This document shows, piece by piece, positions 1 through 8,093 of a stretch of 64,000 nucleotides of DNA. The notes below the pieces were generated by a model that was not told the origin of the DNA, ran no database searches, and saw only the letters and a program-made list of their open reading frames with translations. Where the stretch lies: positions 1 to 64,000 of the forward strand of contig NZ_JACICD010000014.1 of NCBI RefSeq assembly GCF_014195655.1, read 5' to 3'. Numbering within the stretch: the stretch's first letter is position 1; every line of letters starts with the position of its first letter. The stretch is from Ancylobacter tetraedralis. Lineage in GTDB: Bacteria > Pseudomonadota > Alphaproteobacteria > Rhizobiales > Xanthobacteraceae. The position numbers and the translations under genes are program-made.

Positions 1-276
1 CTGCCGGTGCCCGCACCACAGGAGAGTAAGGCCGGGAGCACCGCGGACGAAGGTCGAGACGATGACCCGACCGGCTCCGAGCACAGGTATCAGCCCGAGC
101 TCAGCCGCGTGAACGCTGTCGAGAAAATGCAGCCCATCGAGAATGAGTTCGAGTTCGACACGGATCGCGACGACGAGATGGAGGACGTCGCCACCCGGAA
201 CCGCCGCATGACCGGACTGATGCAAGGTGTCGCGCGGCAGGTCAGCCTCAATCCCAACGACGGCATGGAGCTGTGA
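1..276 (+). CDS. traG: Conjugal transfer coupling protein TraG (VirD4-like), C-terminal end
   Basis: The reading frame is open from the first base and ends at a TGA at 274-276, so only about the last 91 residues are present. The tail is acidic and ends with GVARQVSLNPNDGMEL. That is close to the C-terminus I recall for TraG coupling proteins of alphaproteobacterial tra/trb elements. The ATPase core is outside the window. TraG couples the relaxosome to the mating channel at the inner membrane. It lies directly before a copG gene, the usual order traG-copG-trbB. Identification rests on the tail and on context. Confidence 0.7.
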   Translation: MPVPAPQESKAGSTADEGRDDDPTGSEHRYQPELSRVNAVEKMQPIENEFEFDTDRDDEMEDVATRNRRMTGLMQGVARQVSLNPNDGMEL

Positions 277-281
277 TCGCC

Positions 282-728
282 ATGGCTGGCCTAAAGAAAA
301 AGGCGCAGATTTCCGTCTATCTCGAACCCGACACCATGGACATGCTGGCGCACTACGCCGCCCAGCGCGACCAGTCCATGTCCCTGATCGCCCAGGCCGC
401 GATCGCCTCTTTCCTGTCGCCCGACAGTGCCGAGCGCCAGGAGGCCGCTCTTGCCCGGCGACTCGGTCAGATCGGTCGCCGCCTCTCGCGGCTGGAGCGG
501 GATCTCGGCATCTCGACAGAGGCCTTCGCCACATTCATCCGCTTTTGGCTCGCCACCACCCCCGCGCTGCCCGAACCGGCCGCCCGGGCAGCGCGGGCCA
601 AGGTCTCCGAGCGCTATTCCGCTTACACCACCGCGCTCGGTCGGCGCCTGGCGAAAGGGCCACAGCTGCGGCAGGAGATCGCCGAGGATGTGGCAGGACC
701 GGAGAAAGACGGGGGCGGCCGGAGTTGA
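282..728 (+). CDS. CopG-family ribbon-helix-helix protein of the conjugation module
   Basis: About 148 residues. The N-terminus (KKKAQISVYLEP, then a helix with SMSLIAQAAIASFL) fits a ribbon-helix-helix DNA-binding fold. The rest is helical and charged and ends EIAEDVAGPEKDGGG. The ATG at 282 gives the usual MAGLKKK start with GGAG upstream; a GTG at 273 would overlap the traG stop. In related elements this gene sits between traG and trbB and is presumed to regulate transfer. Here trbB is more than 21 kb downstream because foreign cargo separates them. A decayed copy of the C-terminus occurs at about 54630-54690, outside the element. Confidence 0.75.
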   Translation: MAGLKKKAQISVYLEPDTMDMLAHYAAQRDQSMSLIAQAAIASFLSPDSAERQEAALARRLGQIGRRLSRLERDLGISTEAFATFIRFWLATTPALPEPAARAARAKVSERYSAYTTALGRRLAKGPQLRQEIAEDVAGPEKDGGGRS

Positions 729-834
729 GCCATCACTCCCGGACTCATCTATACAACGACATCTCCTCAGGTTCTTCAGCCGCTGCCTGGGTCGGCGTGC
801 CCCGTCCTTTCAACAGCTTCCATTTGTACGGCGC

Positions 835-986
835 GCACGGCACCTCAAACGCATCTTGAGGCTCGATCGGCTACGCCTGAGGAGACCAACGGGGCTCGGG
901 ACGAGTTCTACCTCTCCGCCACCGCCCAGAACCTCCGGAAGCTCGCCAAGCTCCTCCCGAGCGGACCACAGATCAGCCCGGCATGA
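835..986 (+). pseudogene. Transposase C-terminal remnant (IS1182/IS5-like)
   Basis: A short frameshifted stretch reads RLRLRRPTG and then, in another frame, ARDEFYLSATAQNLRKLAK, with a stop at 984-986. This matches the C-terminal end of IS1182/IS5-like transposases (LxATAxNLRxLAK). No start, catalytic core or terminal repeats are visible, so it is a scar. It lies in the gap between copG and the first cargo gene, where the conjugation operon was interrupted. The rest of 729-1200 shows nothing I can identify. Confidence 0.5.
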
Positions 987-1214
987 CCGGAAGACATCCG
1001 CCGGCGAAGTCCGTCTTCGTGCCAGCACGCCTCACAGCCCGGCGTTTCAACGGAATCGACCCTTAGCAGAAGTTCGGACGGCTCGATTTTGGGCAGATGG
1101 GTACTCAATTCGACGTTGCCATCGCCGACCTTCCGCCGCCCATCCAACTGCCAACATCGTGGGTTCTCGAACGAAGCCTGAGAAAGTTAATGTCACGACA
1201 GCGCCGTTCATCGG

Positions 1215-1368
1215 CATGGTCAGGCCCTGATAGAATAGGGAATAGGCCATAAAAAATATTTTAAAATCAAAGATTTAAAAATTAATGGTAGATTTTTATT
1301 TCTCTCAATTGGAAAATCTTCCACCCCATTGTATGCTGCCTTTCGCTTTGAGTTGGAGTAAACGGCGC
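1215..1368 (+). promoter_or_regulatory. AT-rich leader upstream of the AAA-protease operon
   Basis: Around 1240-1310 the sequence turns sharply AT-rich (runs such as TAAAAAATATTTTAAAATC) in an otherwise GC-rich region, consistent with a promoter and a possible silencing target. An in-frame ATG at 1285 would add 28 residues of low-GC sequence to the ATPase. GGAG at 1355-1358 fits better with the GTG at 1369. Promoter assignment is inference from composition. Confidence 0.4.
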
Positions 1369-2505
1369 GTGGCAACGGCAGACAACAAGCTCGAAAAAGA
1401 CATGGTGCATCTGGCGCGCGTAGCGCTGTCAGGGCGGCCGCAGGATGTGATGGCGCTTCTCCACCGTTTTGCCAAAGGCTATCGGGATAACGCACCTGAC
1501 ATGGCGACGGCTCTGGCCTTGCTGTTGCGCGAGTCGCCGACGCGCGCCTCGCCGTTGCGGCGGCAGACGGAGGCCGTCCTTCCCGTCGACATTGACACTC
1601 GCTTCCATCTGTTGCGGATCGAAGAACATCCGGCGCTGGACCACGAGCCGGTGTATTCAGGTTCGGTGAAAGCGGCGCTTGATGCGCTGGTGGCCGAACG
1701 CAAAGGTATAGAGAGCCTTCAAAAGGCCGGTCTTGAACCTAGCCGGACCGTTCTGTTCACCGGGGCTCCCGGCGTGGGCAAGACGCTTGCGGCGCGCTGG
1801 CTTGCCCGCGAACTCAACAGGCCTCTTCTCATTCTTGACCTGGCTGCGGTGATGAGCAGCTATCTGGGCCGTACAGGCACCAACCTGCGGCACGTTCTCG
1901 ATTATGCGAAGACGCTCGACTGCGTGCTGCTGCTGGATGAGCTTGATGCCATCGCCAAGCGTCGCGACGACCGCGGAGAAATAGGGGAACTGAAGCGCCT
2001 AGTCACCGTGCTTATCCAGCAAATCGACGACTGGCCGTCCACAGGCCTTCTGGTTTCGGCGACCAATCACCCGGACCTGCTGGACCCGGCGATCTGGAGA
2101 CGTTTCGATCTGGCGCTGGAGTTTCCTCTTCCGGACCGCGATGCGATCCATGCATATCTTATGTCCGCACTCGCGCCGCTGAGCACGCAGACAGAGAGTT
2201 GGGCGCGCGTGCTTACGATCGCGCTTGAAGGACAATCATTCAGCGACATCGACCGCGAGCTGAAATCGGTGCGCCGCAAGGCGGCGCTATTGGGCGAGCC
2301 TCTTGACGACCATCTGGTCGGGCTCGTCAACGGCAAGTCGGGCAGCAAGAACGATCGCATCGCGCTTGCGGCAGAGCTTGTCAGTGCGGGGGTCCTTTCG
2401 CAGCGCGCGGCCCATGAAGTTACCGGCGTCGCGCGGGAAACCATTCGCGCCCGCACTGCCAAGAAGCCTTCCGGAAAAATAAGCGGGCGTGGGCGCGATG
2501 GTTAA
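1369..2505 (+). CDS. AAA+ ATPase paired with a subtilisin-like protease
   Basis: About 378 residues from GTG 1369, chosen because GGAG lies 10 bases upstream; ATG 1285 is the alternative. An N-terminal helical region is followed by one AAA+ module: Walker A GAPGVGKT near residues 132-139, Walker B LLLDELD near 187-193, a sensor-1 SATNHPD and an arginine-finger WRRFD near 243-247. The fold resembles FtsH/spastin-like ATPases. It overlaps the next gene, a serine protease, by 8 bases, so the two are translationally coupled. Such AAA/S8 pairs recur in defence islands to my knowledge; a role in unfolding or presenting substrates to the protease is inference. Confidence 0.8.
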   Translation: MATADNKLEKDMVHLARVALSGRPQDVMALLHRFAKGYRDNAPDMATALALLLRESPTRASPLRRQTEAVLPVDIDTRFHLLRIEEHPALDHEPVYSGSVKAALDALVAERKGIESLQKAGLEPSRTVLFTGAPGVGKTLAARWLARELNRPLLILDLAAVMSSYLGRTGTNLRHVLDYAKTLDCVLLLDELDAIAKRRDDRGEIGELKRLVTVLIQQIDDWPSTGLLVSATNHPDLLDPAIWRRFDLALEFPLPDRDAIHAYLMSALAPLSTQTESWARVLTIALEGQSFSDIDRELKSVRRKAALLGEPLDDHLVGLVNGKSGSKNDRIALAAELVSAGVLSQRAAHEVTGVARETIRARTAKKPSGKISGRGRDG

Positions 2506-4720
2506 ACAGAATTTCCTTCTCGGCAGGGGCGAGCGGCTCACGCAGGACGTCGTAGTGCGTTCTGGTGGCGGGCCCAAGATCGCGCCCTATACGTTCCAGC
2601 AGGCGCGCAGCCGTCTTGCGCCTATGCTCGATGACACTGTTAGCCAGATCAGGGCCCTGCCGGATCAGGCCTGCCCACAGGGTCAGGCCGTTGCCGCCGT
2701 AGTGATGAACCCGGAATTTATTGCCAAATCCTATTTCCCGTCGGAGCTATTCCGCCAGACAGGCCTGACTCCCGTCGGTAGTAAGCCGCGGCGCATCACG
2801 CCCGCGCAGCGCTCCAAAGGGCGACCGCCGGAAGAAGCCCTGACCACCGAACTTTTCGTCATGGGGACCAAGCAGGCGTTCGCAAATTGGCAGTCGTCGA
2901 TGGGCCGCCTTGTGGAAGGAACGCAGGTCGCAAAGGATCTGATGACGCTGGAGGCGATCAAGGCGCAAAGCGTCGCGGACAAGATCAAGGGGATCATCCC
3001 CGCGCGCGGCGATAGCGTCTTTGAAGTCGTCCTTCACACCGAGGGCATGGATGGCGAGCGTGCCATGCTTCCGGAGTTCCGCAGTTATCTGCGGGGCCTT
3101 GGCGTCAACGCCCGTCTGGACCACCGCTTCTATGCAGGCGGCCTATGCTTCGTCGAGCTGGAGGCCCCGGCCGCGCTCGCTGAATCGATTGCCTTGTTCT
3201 CCATTGTCCGCGCCGTCCGGCAGATGCCGGAATTGCGTGTCCTGCAACCGGCGTTCCGCACCTCCGGCATTCCTTCTGTCGCCGTCGAGCTGCCGCCGGT
3301 CGCCGCTATGGACCCCTCAATCAATGTCGCCATCTTCGACGGCGGCCTGCCGCCGTCGCATCCCCTGTCGGCCTGGGCAACGCCTTACGAAATCATCGGC
3401 ACCGGTCCCGCCGTCGGCGATTTCCTCAATCACGGAACCGGGGTGACATCGGCGTTTTTGTTCGGCTCGATCGACCCGTCAAAGTCGCTCCCGCAGCCCT
3501 ATTCCAATGTCGACCACTACCGGGTCCTCGACGGCGATCCCAGCCAGAACCTGCACGAGCTGTATGAAGTGCTCGGTCGCATTACGAGCGCGCTGGACCA
3601 AAAACACTATGACTTCGTCAATCTGAGCATCGGGCCGTCTCTCACCATCGAAGACGATGACGTTCACGCGTGGACCGCTGTTCTTGATGGCCGCTTCGCG
3701 CGCACAGACACGCTTGCCGCCGTTGCGGTCGGCAACAACGGCGAAGGCGATGAAGAGCTGAGCCTCAACCGCGTGCAGGTGCCGTCTGACTGCGTGAACG
3801 CCCTGGCTGTCGGTGCCGCCGATTCACCGGGCGAGACATGGGCCAGAGCACCTTACAGTTCGGTCGGACCGGGACGAAGCCCCGGCCTGATGAAACCCGA
3901 CCTCGTGCAGTTCGGTGGGTCGCTGCAAAGACCGTTCCTCGTGGTCGGTGGCGGCAACAAGCTTGCCCTTGAAGCCACTGGCGGCACATCCTTCGCGGCA
4001 CCCAGCACATTGCGCCTGGGTGCAGGTATCAGGGCGCACTTCGGCAACAGCATTGGCCTCCTCGCCGTGCGCACGCTTCTGATCCATTCGACCGAAGCGT
4101 CGGACCATCCCCACCGAGAGATAGGCTGGGGCCGCGTCGCGCAGACGCTCGAAGACATTGTCGTCTGCGACGACGATACGATCAGGGTCATCTATCAGGG
4201 TGACATTTCGCCGACGAAATACATCCGGGCACCGATCCCGCTGCCGGAGGGCGGAATTACCGGTAACGCCGAAATCACCGCCACGCTGTCCTACAAGTGC
4301 CTCACCGATCCCCACCACCCGGGCAACTACACGCGGGCGGGTCTCGACGTCACGTTCCGGCCTCACGACGGAAAGTTCAAAAGCGACGAGCAGCTGCACG
4401 CCGATTCCAAGAGCTTTTTTTCCAGCGTCCGTACCGGTGGCGATGAAGAGGAACTGCGGCGGGATGCGTGGAAGTGGGAAAACTGCCTGCATGCCACCCG
4501 CAAGTTCCGGGGGGCGAGCCTGCAAAATCCGTGCTTTGACATCCACTACAATGCCCGCCTGGAGGGCCGAAACTTCACGCCTGCTGAGAAGCTTCCCTAC
4601 GCGCTGGCGGTCACGGTGCGGGCAAAGGGCATCGCCGACTTTTACGACCAGGTGGTTCGTAAATACGCGACCCAGCTGGAGCCGCTGCGCCCGGTGATCG
4701 AAATCCCGGTCAGGACCTAG
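2498..4720 (+). CDS. Subtilisin-like serine protease (S8 family), partner of the AAA+ ATPase
   Basis: About 740 residues from ATG 2498, inside the end of the ATPase gene; GTG 2489 is possible. The catalytic triad is visible: Asp in VAIFDGG (about 281), His in NHGTG (about 312) and Ser in GGTSFAAP (about 498), with the oxyanion Asn in VGNNGEG (about 413). No signal peptide or membrane segment is seen, so it should act in the cytoplasm. About 275 residues precede the Asp and 240 follow the Ser, large extensions for a subtilase. The stop codon forms a CTAG shared tail to tail with the opposing metallopeptidase gene. Target unknown; a toxin-like protease gated by the ATPase is plausible. Confidence 0.8.
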   Translation: MVKQNFLLGRGERLTQDVVVRSGGGPKIAPYTFQQARSRLAPMLDDTVSQIRALPDQACPQGQAVAAVVMNPEFIAKSYFPSELFRQTGLTPVGSKPRRITPAQRSKGRPPEEALTTELFVMGTKQAFANWQSSMGRLVEGTQVAKDLMTLEAIKAQSVADKIKGIIPARGDSVFEVVLHTEGMDGERAMLPEFRSYLRGLGVNARLDHRFYAGGLCFVELEAPAALAESIALFSIVRAVRQMPELRVLQPAFRTSGIPSVAVELPPVAAMDPSINVAIFDGGLPPSHPLSAWATPYEIIGTGPAVGDFLNHGTGVTSAFLFGSIDPSKSLPQPYSNVDHYRVLDGDPSQNLHELYEVLGRITSALDQKHYDFVNLSIGPSLTIEDDDVHAWTAVLDGRFARTDTLAAVAVGNNGEGDEELSLNRVQVPSDCVNALAVGAADSPGETWARAPYSSVGPGRSPGLMKPDLVQFGGSLQRPFLVVGGGNKLALEATGGTSFAAPSTLRLGAGIRAHFGNSIGLLAVRTLLIHSTEASDHPHREIGWGRVAQTLEDIVVCDDDTIRVIYQGDISPTKYIRAPIPLPEGGITGNAEITATLSYKCLTDPHHPGNYTRAGLDVTFRPHDGKFKSDEQLHADSKSFFSSVRTGGDEEELRRDAWKWENCLHATRKFRGASLQNPCFDIHYNARLEGRNFTPAEKLPYALAVTVRAKGIADFYDQVVRKYATQLEPLRPVIEIPVRT

Positions 4721-5274
4721 CGCGCGCCAAGCAGATACGCACCGGAACGGCTGTACCGGGTTTGCGCGCCGCTCACGCGCAGACGGTAATTGAGCATCGC
4801 GCCGCTGACGCCATAGAGATGCTGTGCTTCGACAGCGAGCTGGCGGCACATCACGTGCCATGCGCCCTCATTGGTCAGCAGCAGCGTGCCCGCGAGATAG
4901 TTGGCTTCTGCCTCGATGCTGCCGTCACGGGCGCGTTCGCCTTCAGGCGTCAGCGGCGGGGTGCATTCGTGGCCCAGAAAACAGTGCGCGAGTTCGTGAC
5001 AGATATTGCTGCGCTGGCGATAGGGATGATGCGAGTCGTTGTGCACGATCGCGGTGGTGAGGCCGCAGGGCACCGTCACGGCGGAAAAGCAGGAGCTGTC
5101 GGTTCTGAGGAACGGCGACTGTCTGTCGTGGTCGCTGAGCTTGATGAGCTGAATGTCATAGCGTTCGCAGACCAGCACCGGATCGATAGGCGCTTCCGGC
5201 GGCAAGCCCATCTGCGCACGCACCCGCAGTGCGATGCGATTGGCTTCCGTTTTGAATCCGCGTCGCCAGCTCAA
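4717..5274 (-). CDS. ImmA/IrrE-family metallopeptidase (CapP-like)
   Basis: About 185 residues. A zinc-protease motif HELAH lies in NICHELAHCFLGH, and a downstream IEAEANYLAG helix supplies the third ligand. ImmA/IrrE proteases cleave a cognate XRE repressor after a stress signal; in CBASS loci the equivalent pair is CapP/CapH. The start appears to be TTG at 5274, one base after the stop of the XRE gene (TGAGTTG), which suggests re-initiation. The N-terminus RRGFKTEANRIALRVR is typical of the family. It faces the S8 protease gene and shares the four bases CTAG for both stop codons. Confidence 0.85.
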   Translation of the reverse strand: MSWRRGFKTEANRIALRVRAQMGLPPEAPIDPVLVCERYDIQLIKLSDHDRQSPFLRTDSSCFSAVTVPCGLTTAIVHNDSHHPYRQRSNICHELAHCFLGHECTPPLTPEGERARDGSIEAEANYLAGTLLLTNEGAWHVMCRQLAVEAQHLYGVSGAMLNYRLRVSGAQTRYSRSGAYLLGAR

Positions 5275-5275
5275 C

Positions 5276-5620
5276 TCATTTATCCCGCAGGTTATTATAG
5301 GTGCTGATCACGATCTCCTCGATCAATTTGGCATTGTTCGACGATAGTTTCGGGTCCGCGCGGAGCAGGGCCGTGATCTTGGCGATTGGCTCGGCTTCCT
5401 GCTGCTCCCCGCCCCGGATGAACAATTCTGCCTTGAGGTTCGACCAGGACAAAAGCGCCGCGAGGCCGTTGACGTCCGGCTTCGCGCCCTGACCGATTCT
5501 GGACAGGGTGGACGCATTGACCCCGGCCTCCTCGGCTACGTCCTTCCACGTTTTTTGACGGCTGAGGCGCGTGGCGTTCAGGGCCACATAGAAGGCGTCG
5601 CTGTCAAAACGGTCGGTCAT
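5276..5620 (-). CDS. XRE-family helix-turn-helix repressor (CapH-like)
   Basis: About 114 residues. The HTH is visible in TWKDVAEEAGVNASTLSRIGQG, near residues 24-45. The C-terminal helices may hold the cleavage site for the ImmA-type protease encoded immediately downstream. The start ATG at 5620 has GGAGAG just upstream. The gene is divergent from the ubiquitin-like operon at 5756, and two matching inverted repeats lie between them, so it probably represses both its own promoter and the Ubl operon. Proteolytic derepression by the neighbouring gene product is inferred from the CapH/CapP precedent. Confidence 0.85.
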   Translation of the reverse strand: MTDRFDSDAFYVALNATRLSRQKTWKDVAEEAGVNASTLSRIGQGAKPDVNGLAALLSWSNLKAELFIRGGEQQEAEPIAKITALLRADPKLSSNNAKLIEEIVISTYNNLRDK

Positions 5621-5646
5621 GCTCTCTCCGTTGCGAAAATTAAATC

Positions 5647-5664
5647 AATTGCGAACTTGCAATT
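5647..5664. promoter_or_regulatory. Putative XRE operator 1 (ATTGC-N6-GCAAT)
   Basis: The sequence AATTGCGAACTTGCAATT is a perfect 6+6 inverted repeat around a 6-base spacer. It lies 27 bases upstream of the XRE start, in an AT-rich divergent promoter region. A second copy with the same core and spacer length lies 45 bases away. Twin dyads of this size suit a dimeric HTH repressor. Confidence 0.55.
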
Positions 5665-5692
5665 TCGCTCTAAAGATCATAATATCAAATTG

Positions 5693-5708
5693 ATTGCTAG
5701 ATCGCAAT
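5693..5708. promoter_or_regulatory. Putative XRE operator 2 (ATTGC-N6-GCAAT)
   Basis: ATTGC, a 6-base spacer TAGATC, then GCAAT repeats the core of the first dyad at 5647-5664. Centre-to-centre distance is 45 bases, about four helical turns. The site lies 48 bases upstream of the ubiquitin-like protein start at 5756. Confidence 0.55.
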
Positions 5709-5755
5709 TGCAACCGAGCATCCCACCGGCGGCTGTCCGCCAGAAAGGCTAACCC

Positions 5756-6025
5756 ATGAATGCTCCCCGCCCCGAAGAACGGCCGAAAACCGTCACCATC
5801 ATCGTCAATGGCCGCCCGAAGACGCTGCCGAAGAAGGAAGTGCTGACCTTCGAAGAGGTCATCGCCCTGGCCTTCGAGAACCCGCCGACCGGCGACGGCA
5901 TCCAGTACACGGTCCAGTACACGCGCGGCCACGGCAACAAGCCCGCAGGCACGCTGGTCGAAGGCCAGTCCGTCAAGATCAAGGAAGGGATGGAATTCGA
6001 TGTCACGTCGACCAATCGCTCTTAG
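5756..6025 (+). CDS. Ubiquitin-like protein (Multi_ubiq family, single domain)
   Basis: 89 residues. After a short N-terminal tail, a single beta-grasp-like domain runs from VTIIVNGRPKTLP to VKIKEGMEFDVT and ends in STNRS. This pattern (NG-R-K core, E-x-I-T-F-E-V-I-x-L-A helix, C-terminal F-x-V-T) is that of the Pfam Multi_ubiq family, of which this is a one-domain member. The C-terminus is Ser, not the di-Gly of classical ubiquitin. AAAGG lies just before the ATG. The last 26 bases overlap the E1 gene. It is presumed to be the conjugated modifier of this operon. Confidence 0.75.
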   Translation: MNAPRPEERPKTVTIIVNGRPKTLPKKEVLTFEEVIALAFENPPTGDGIQYTVQYTRGHGNKPAGTLVEGQSVKIKEGMEFDVTSTNRS

Positions 6026-7172
6026 TCCGGACCTCCTCCGGCTTCAGAACGAGGGTTATGACCTCGACATACGGGGCGGCTACCTGCTCGTCAGGGACGT
6101 TCCGTATGTCGATTCGTCGGCAACCATTCGTCTGGGTGTTCTGATTTCGCGGCTGGAGCTGTCCGGCGACAAGACCGTCAAGCCGACGGATCATGTCGCC
6201 TACTGGACCGGCGCGCACCCTTGTCACAGTGATGGCAGCAAGATCACGGCCATCCAGAACAGCTCCGTCGCCCAGGATTTTGGCGACGGCATCCGGGCCG
6301 AGCATACGTTTTCGGCGAAGGCCGATTACCGTGACTATCACCACAAGATGACGAGCTATATCGCCCGCATCGCGGGGGAGGCCCACAAGCTCGACGACCG
6401 CGTCGGTGCGCGCACCTATCCGGCCATTCCTGCGGACGATGACACTTGCGTCTTCAGGTATGTCGACACGGCGACGAGCCGTGCCGGTATCGGGGCGGTC
6501 AACGGCAAGATCGCCGGTCAGCGCATCGGCATCGCCGGACTCGGCGGAACGGGCGCATACATTCTCGACCTCGTCGCGAAAACGGCTGCGGCCGAAATCC
6601 GGATCATCGACGGCGATGTTTTTTCCCAGCACAACGCGTTCCGCGCGCCGGGAGCGCCGTCGCTCGGGGACCTTGAGAACAAGCCGCAGAAGGTATCCTA
6701 TTTCGCGGCCCTGTACTCGAACATGCACAAGGGCATCGTCGCGCACCATGTTTTCCTCGACGAGTCGAATGTCGCGCTGCTCGACGGGCTGGACTTTGTG
6801 TTCGTCTGCCTCGACCGGGGACCCGTCAAGCGTGCCGTCGTGCACCGTCTGGTGGCCAATGGCACCCCGTTCGTGGACGTCGGCATGGGCGTGCTGCTCA
6901 ATGACGGGCAGCTCGGCGGGATCGTGCGCCTGACGACCAGCACGGCGGAAACCCGCGAAGAGGCGGCCCCTCATATTTCCTATGCCGATGATGATGGCGG
7001 GGCCAACGAGTACGCCACGAATATCCAGATCGCCGAGCTGAACGCGTTCAACGCTGCCCTTGCCGTCATGCGGTGGAAGCAGCTGTTCGGGGTCTATCGC
7101 GAGGCGCGCGGTCACTTCTACACCGGCTACTCGATCGGGTCCGGGGAGATCGTGCATGAAGGTGCCGAATGA
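6000..7172 (+). CDS. ThiF/E1-like adenylyltransferase with N-terminal DUF6791-type domain
   Basis: 390 residues. The first 150 or so form a separate domain (SPDLLRLQNEGYDLDIRGG, then YWTGAHPCHSDG with Cys75) that I recognise as the DUF6791 type found before ThiF domains. The second half is an E1 fold: IAGLGGTGAYILDLV (residues 178-192), acidic RIIDGDVF, then HNAFRAPG and a VFVCLDRG strand. It should adenylate the C-terminus of the small Ubl protein encoded just upstream. It overlaps that gene by 26 bases and the next by 4 (ATGA). No separate E2 or JAB-type deubiquitinase is encoded nearby, so the N-terminal domain may supply the transfer function; that is inference. Confidence 0.8.
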   Translation: MSRRPIALSPDLLRLQNEGYDLDIRGGYLLVRDVPYVDSSATIRLGVLISRLELSGDKTVKPTDHVAYWTGAHPCHSDGSKITAIQNSSVAQDFGDGIRAEHTFSAKADYRDYHHKMTSYIARIAGEAHKLDDRVGARTYPAIPADDDTCVFRYVDTATSRAGIGAVNGKIAGQRIGIAGLGGTGAYILDLVAKTAAAEIRIIDGDVFSQHNAFRAPGAPSLGDLENKPQKVSYFAALYSNMHKGIVAHHVFLDESNVALLDGLDFVFVCLDRGPVKRAVVHRLVANGTPFVDVGMGVLLNDGQLGGIVRLTTSTAETREEAAPHISYADDDGGANEYATNIQIAELNAFNAALAVMRWKQLFGVYREARGHFYTGYSIGSGEIVHEGAE

Positions 7173-7600
7173 CAGGCGCATCGCACCTCAGGCCGGAATT
7201 CGTCGAATTCATTCCGGGCCGGCTGGAACCGGGTGTCCTGTATATTTCGCGGCGCTACGCGACCGCATCGCATCTGTGCTGCTGCGGGTGTGAGCGCGAA
7301 GTCGTGACGCCTCTTAACCCGGCGAAGTGGCGCATCACCGAGCGTGCGGGCAAGGTGTCTTTGGCACCGTCGGTCGGCAACTGGAGCTTTCCTTGCCGCT
7401 CGCATTACTGGATCAACGGCAACCGTATTCAATGGGCAACGGCGATGGCTCCCGAGGTCATCCAGGCGGTGCAGGCGCGCGATCGTCGCGACGCGGAACT
7501 TTGCGTGCCGAAGCAGCGTGGCTGGATTTCGAGGGTGGTTGATAAAATGAGAGGAGCGTCGTCACTACTGCTTTCGAAACTGAAATCGTGGTGGCGTTAA
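7169..7600 (+). CDS. DUF6527-type cysteine-rich protein of the ubiquitin-like operon
   Basis: 143 residues. It carries a clustered cysteine motif HLCCCGC (Cys37-39, Cys41) and a second ligand pair PCRSHYW (Cys76, His79), suggesting a zinc site. The pattern (PGVLYIS, C-x-C, SFPCRSHYWI) matches my memory of DUF6527 proteins that follow ThiF genes in bacterial ubiquitin-like operons. The C-terminus is basic and hydrophobic. Its start overlaps the E1 stop as ATGA, so all three genes form one translational unit. Its biochemical role is not clear from sequence: a protease or a transfer factor are both possible. Confidence 0.7.
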   Translation: MTGASHLRPEFVEFIPGRLEPGVLYISRRYATASHLCCCGCEREVVTPLNPAKWRITERAGKVSLAPSVGNWSFPCRSHYWINGNRIQWATAMAPEVIQAVQARDRRDAELCVPKQRGWISRVVDKMRGASSLLLSKLKSWWR

Positions 7601-8093
7601 TCCTAGATGGTCCTTCCACACGCTGGTCTCAGACTGAGAGCTTCTGAACATTTTTGAAATGGGTTCCGGTGGGATCGTAATGGCGCCCCGCGCCACGGCC
7701 ACACGCGCCCGATTGCGGGGGGGCAATGTCGGCGTCGCACCCTAAGAGGGCTTTGGGAAACTCCGCTATCCGATATGGCAGTCGCGAGCATCGCCTTGGA
7801 GCTGTTGAGCCTCGTGGGCCGTCTGCTTTCTTGGGTCACCGCATTTTTTCGACGCCCCTCACACCGCCGGTAGCTTAGGCACATCCTGACGATCATGCTC
7901 GCCATGGACGAAGGCCCAGCGATTGCCGAGGCCTTTGTCGAACTGAACACCCCGTTGCTGCGCGGCGACCTGATGCGGTCGACCCAGAAATTGGTCCAGG
8001 AGGAAATGGCCGACTACACTCCGTTGTTGGCACGCCGGGCTATATAGGGGTCACCGGCGGCAATGCTGCAGCAAGCCTGAATCCAGGATGACC
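7601..8093. other. Intergenic stretch with one short ORF (7895-8047)
   Basis: Nearly 500 bases separate the ubiquitin-like operon from the Lit-like gene. The only in-frame signal is a 50-codon plus-strand ORF, 7895-8047 (MLAMDEGPAIAEAFVEL at its start). It has no clear ribosome-binding site and no recognisable homology, and may be a fragment of a lost gene. No terminator or repeat stands out. Confidence 0.35.

Noticed and set aside
6003-7181. 392-codon open frame antisense to the E1 gene
   Set aside because: Mirror of a real gene in GC-rich DNA; no domain, and the opposite strand carries clear ThiF motifs and coupled neighbours.
7895-8047. 50-codon ORF upstream of the Lit-like gene as a real antitoxin gene
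   Set aside because: No ribosome-binding site, no known family and a 46-base gap to the next gene; listed only as part of the intergenic stretch.
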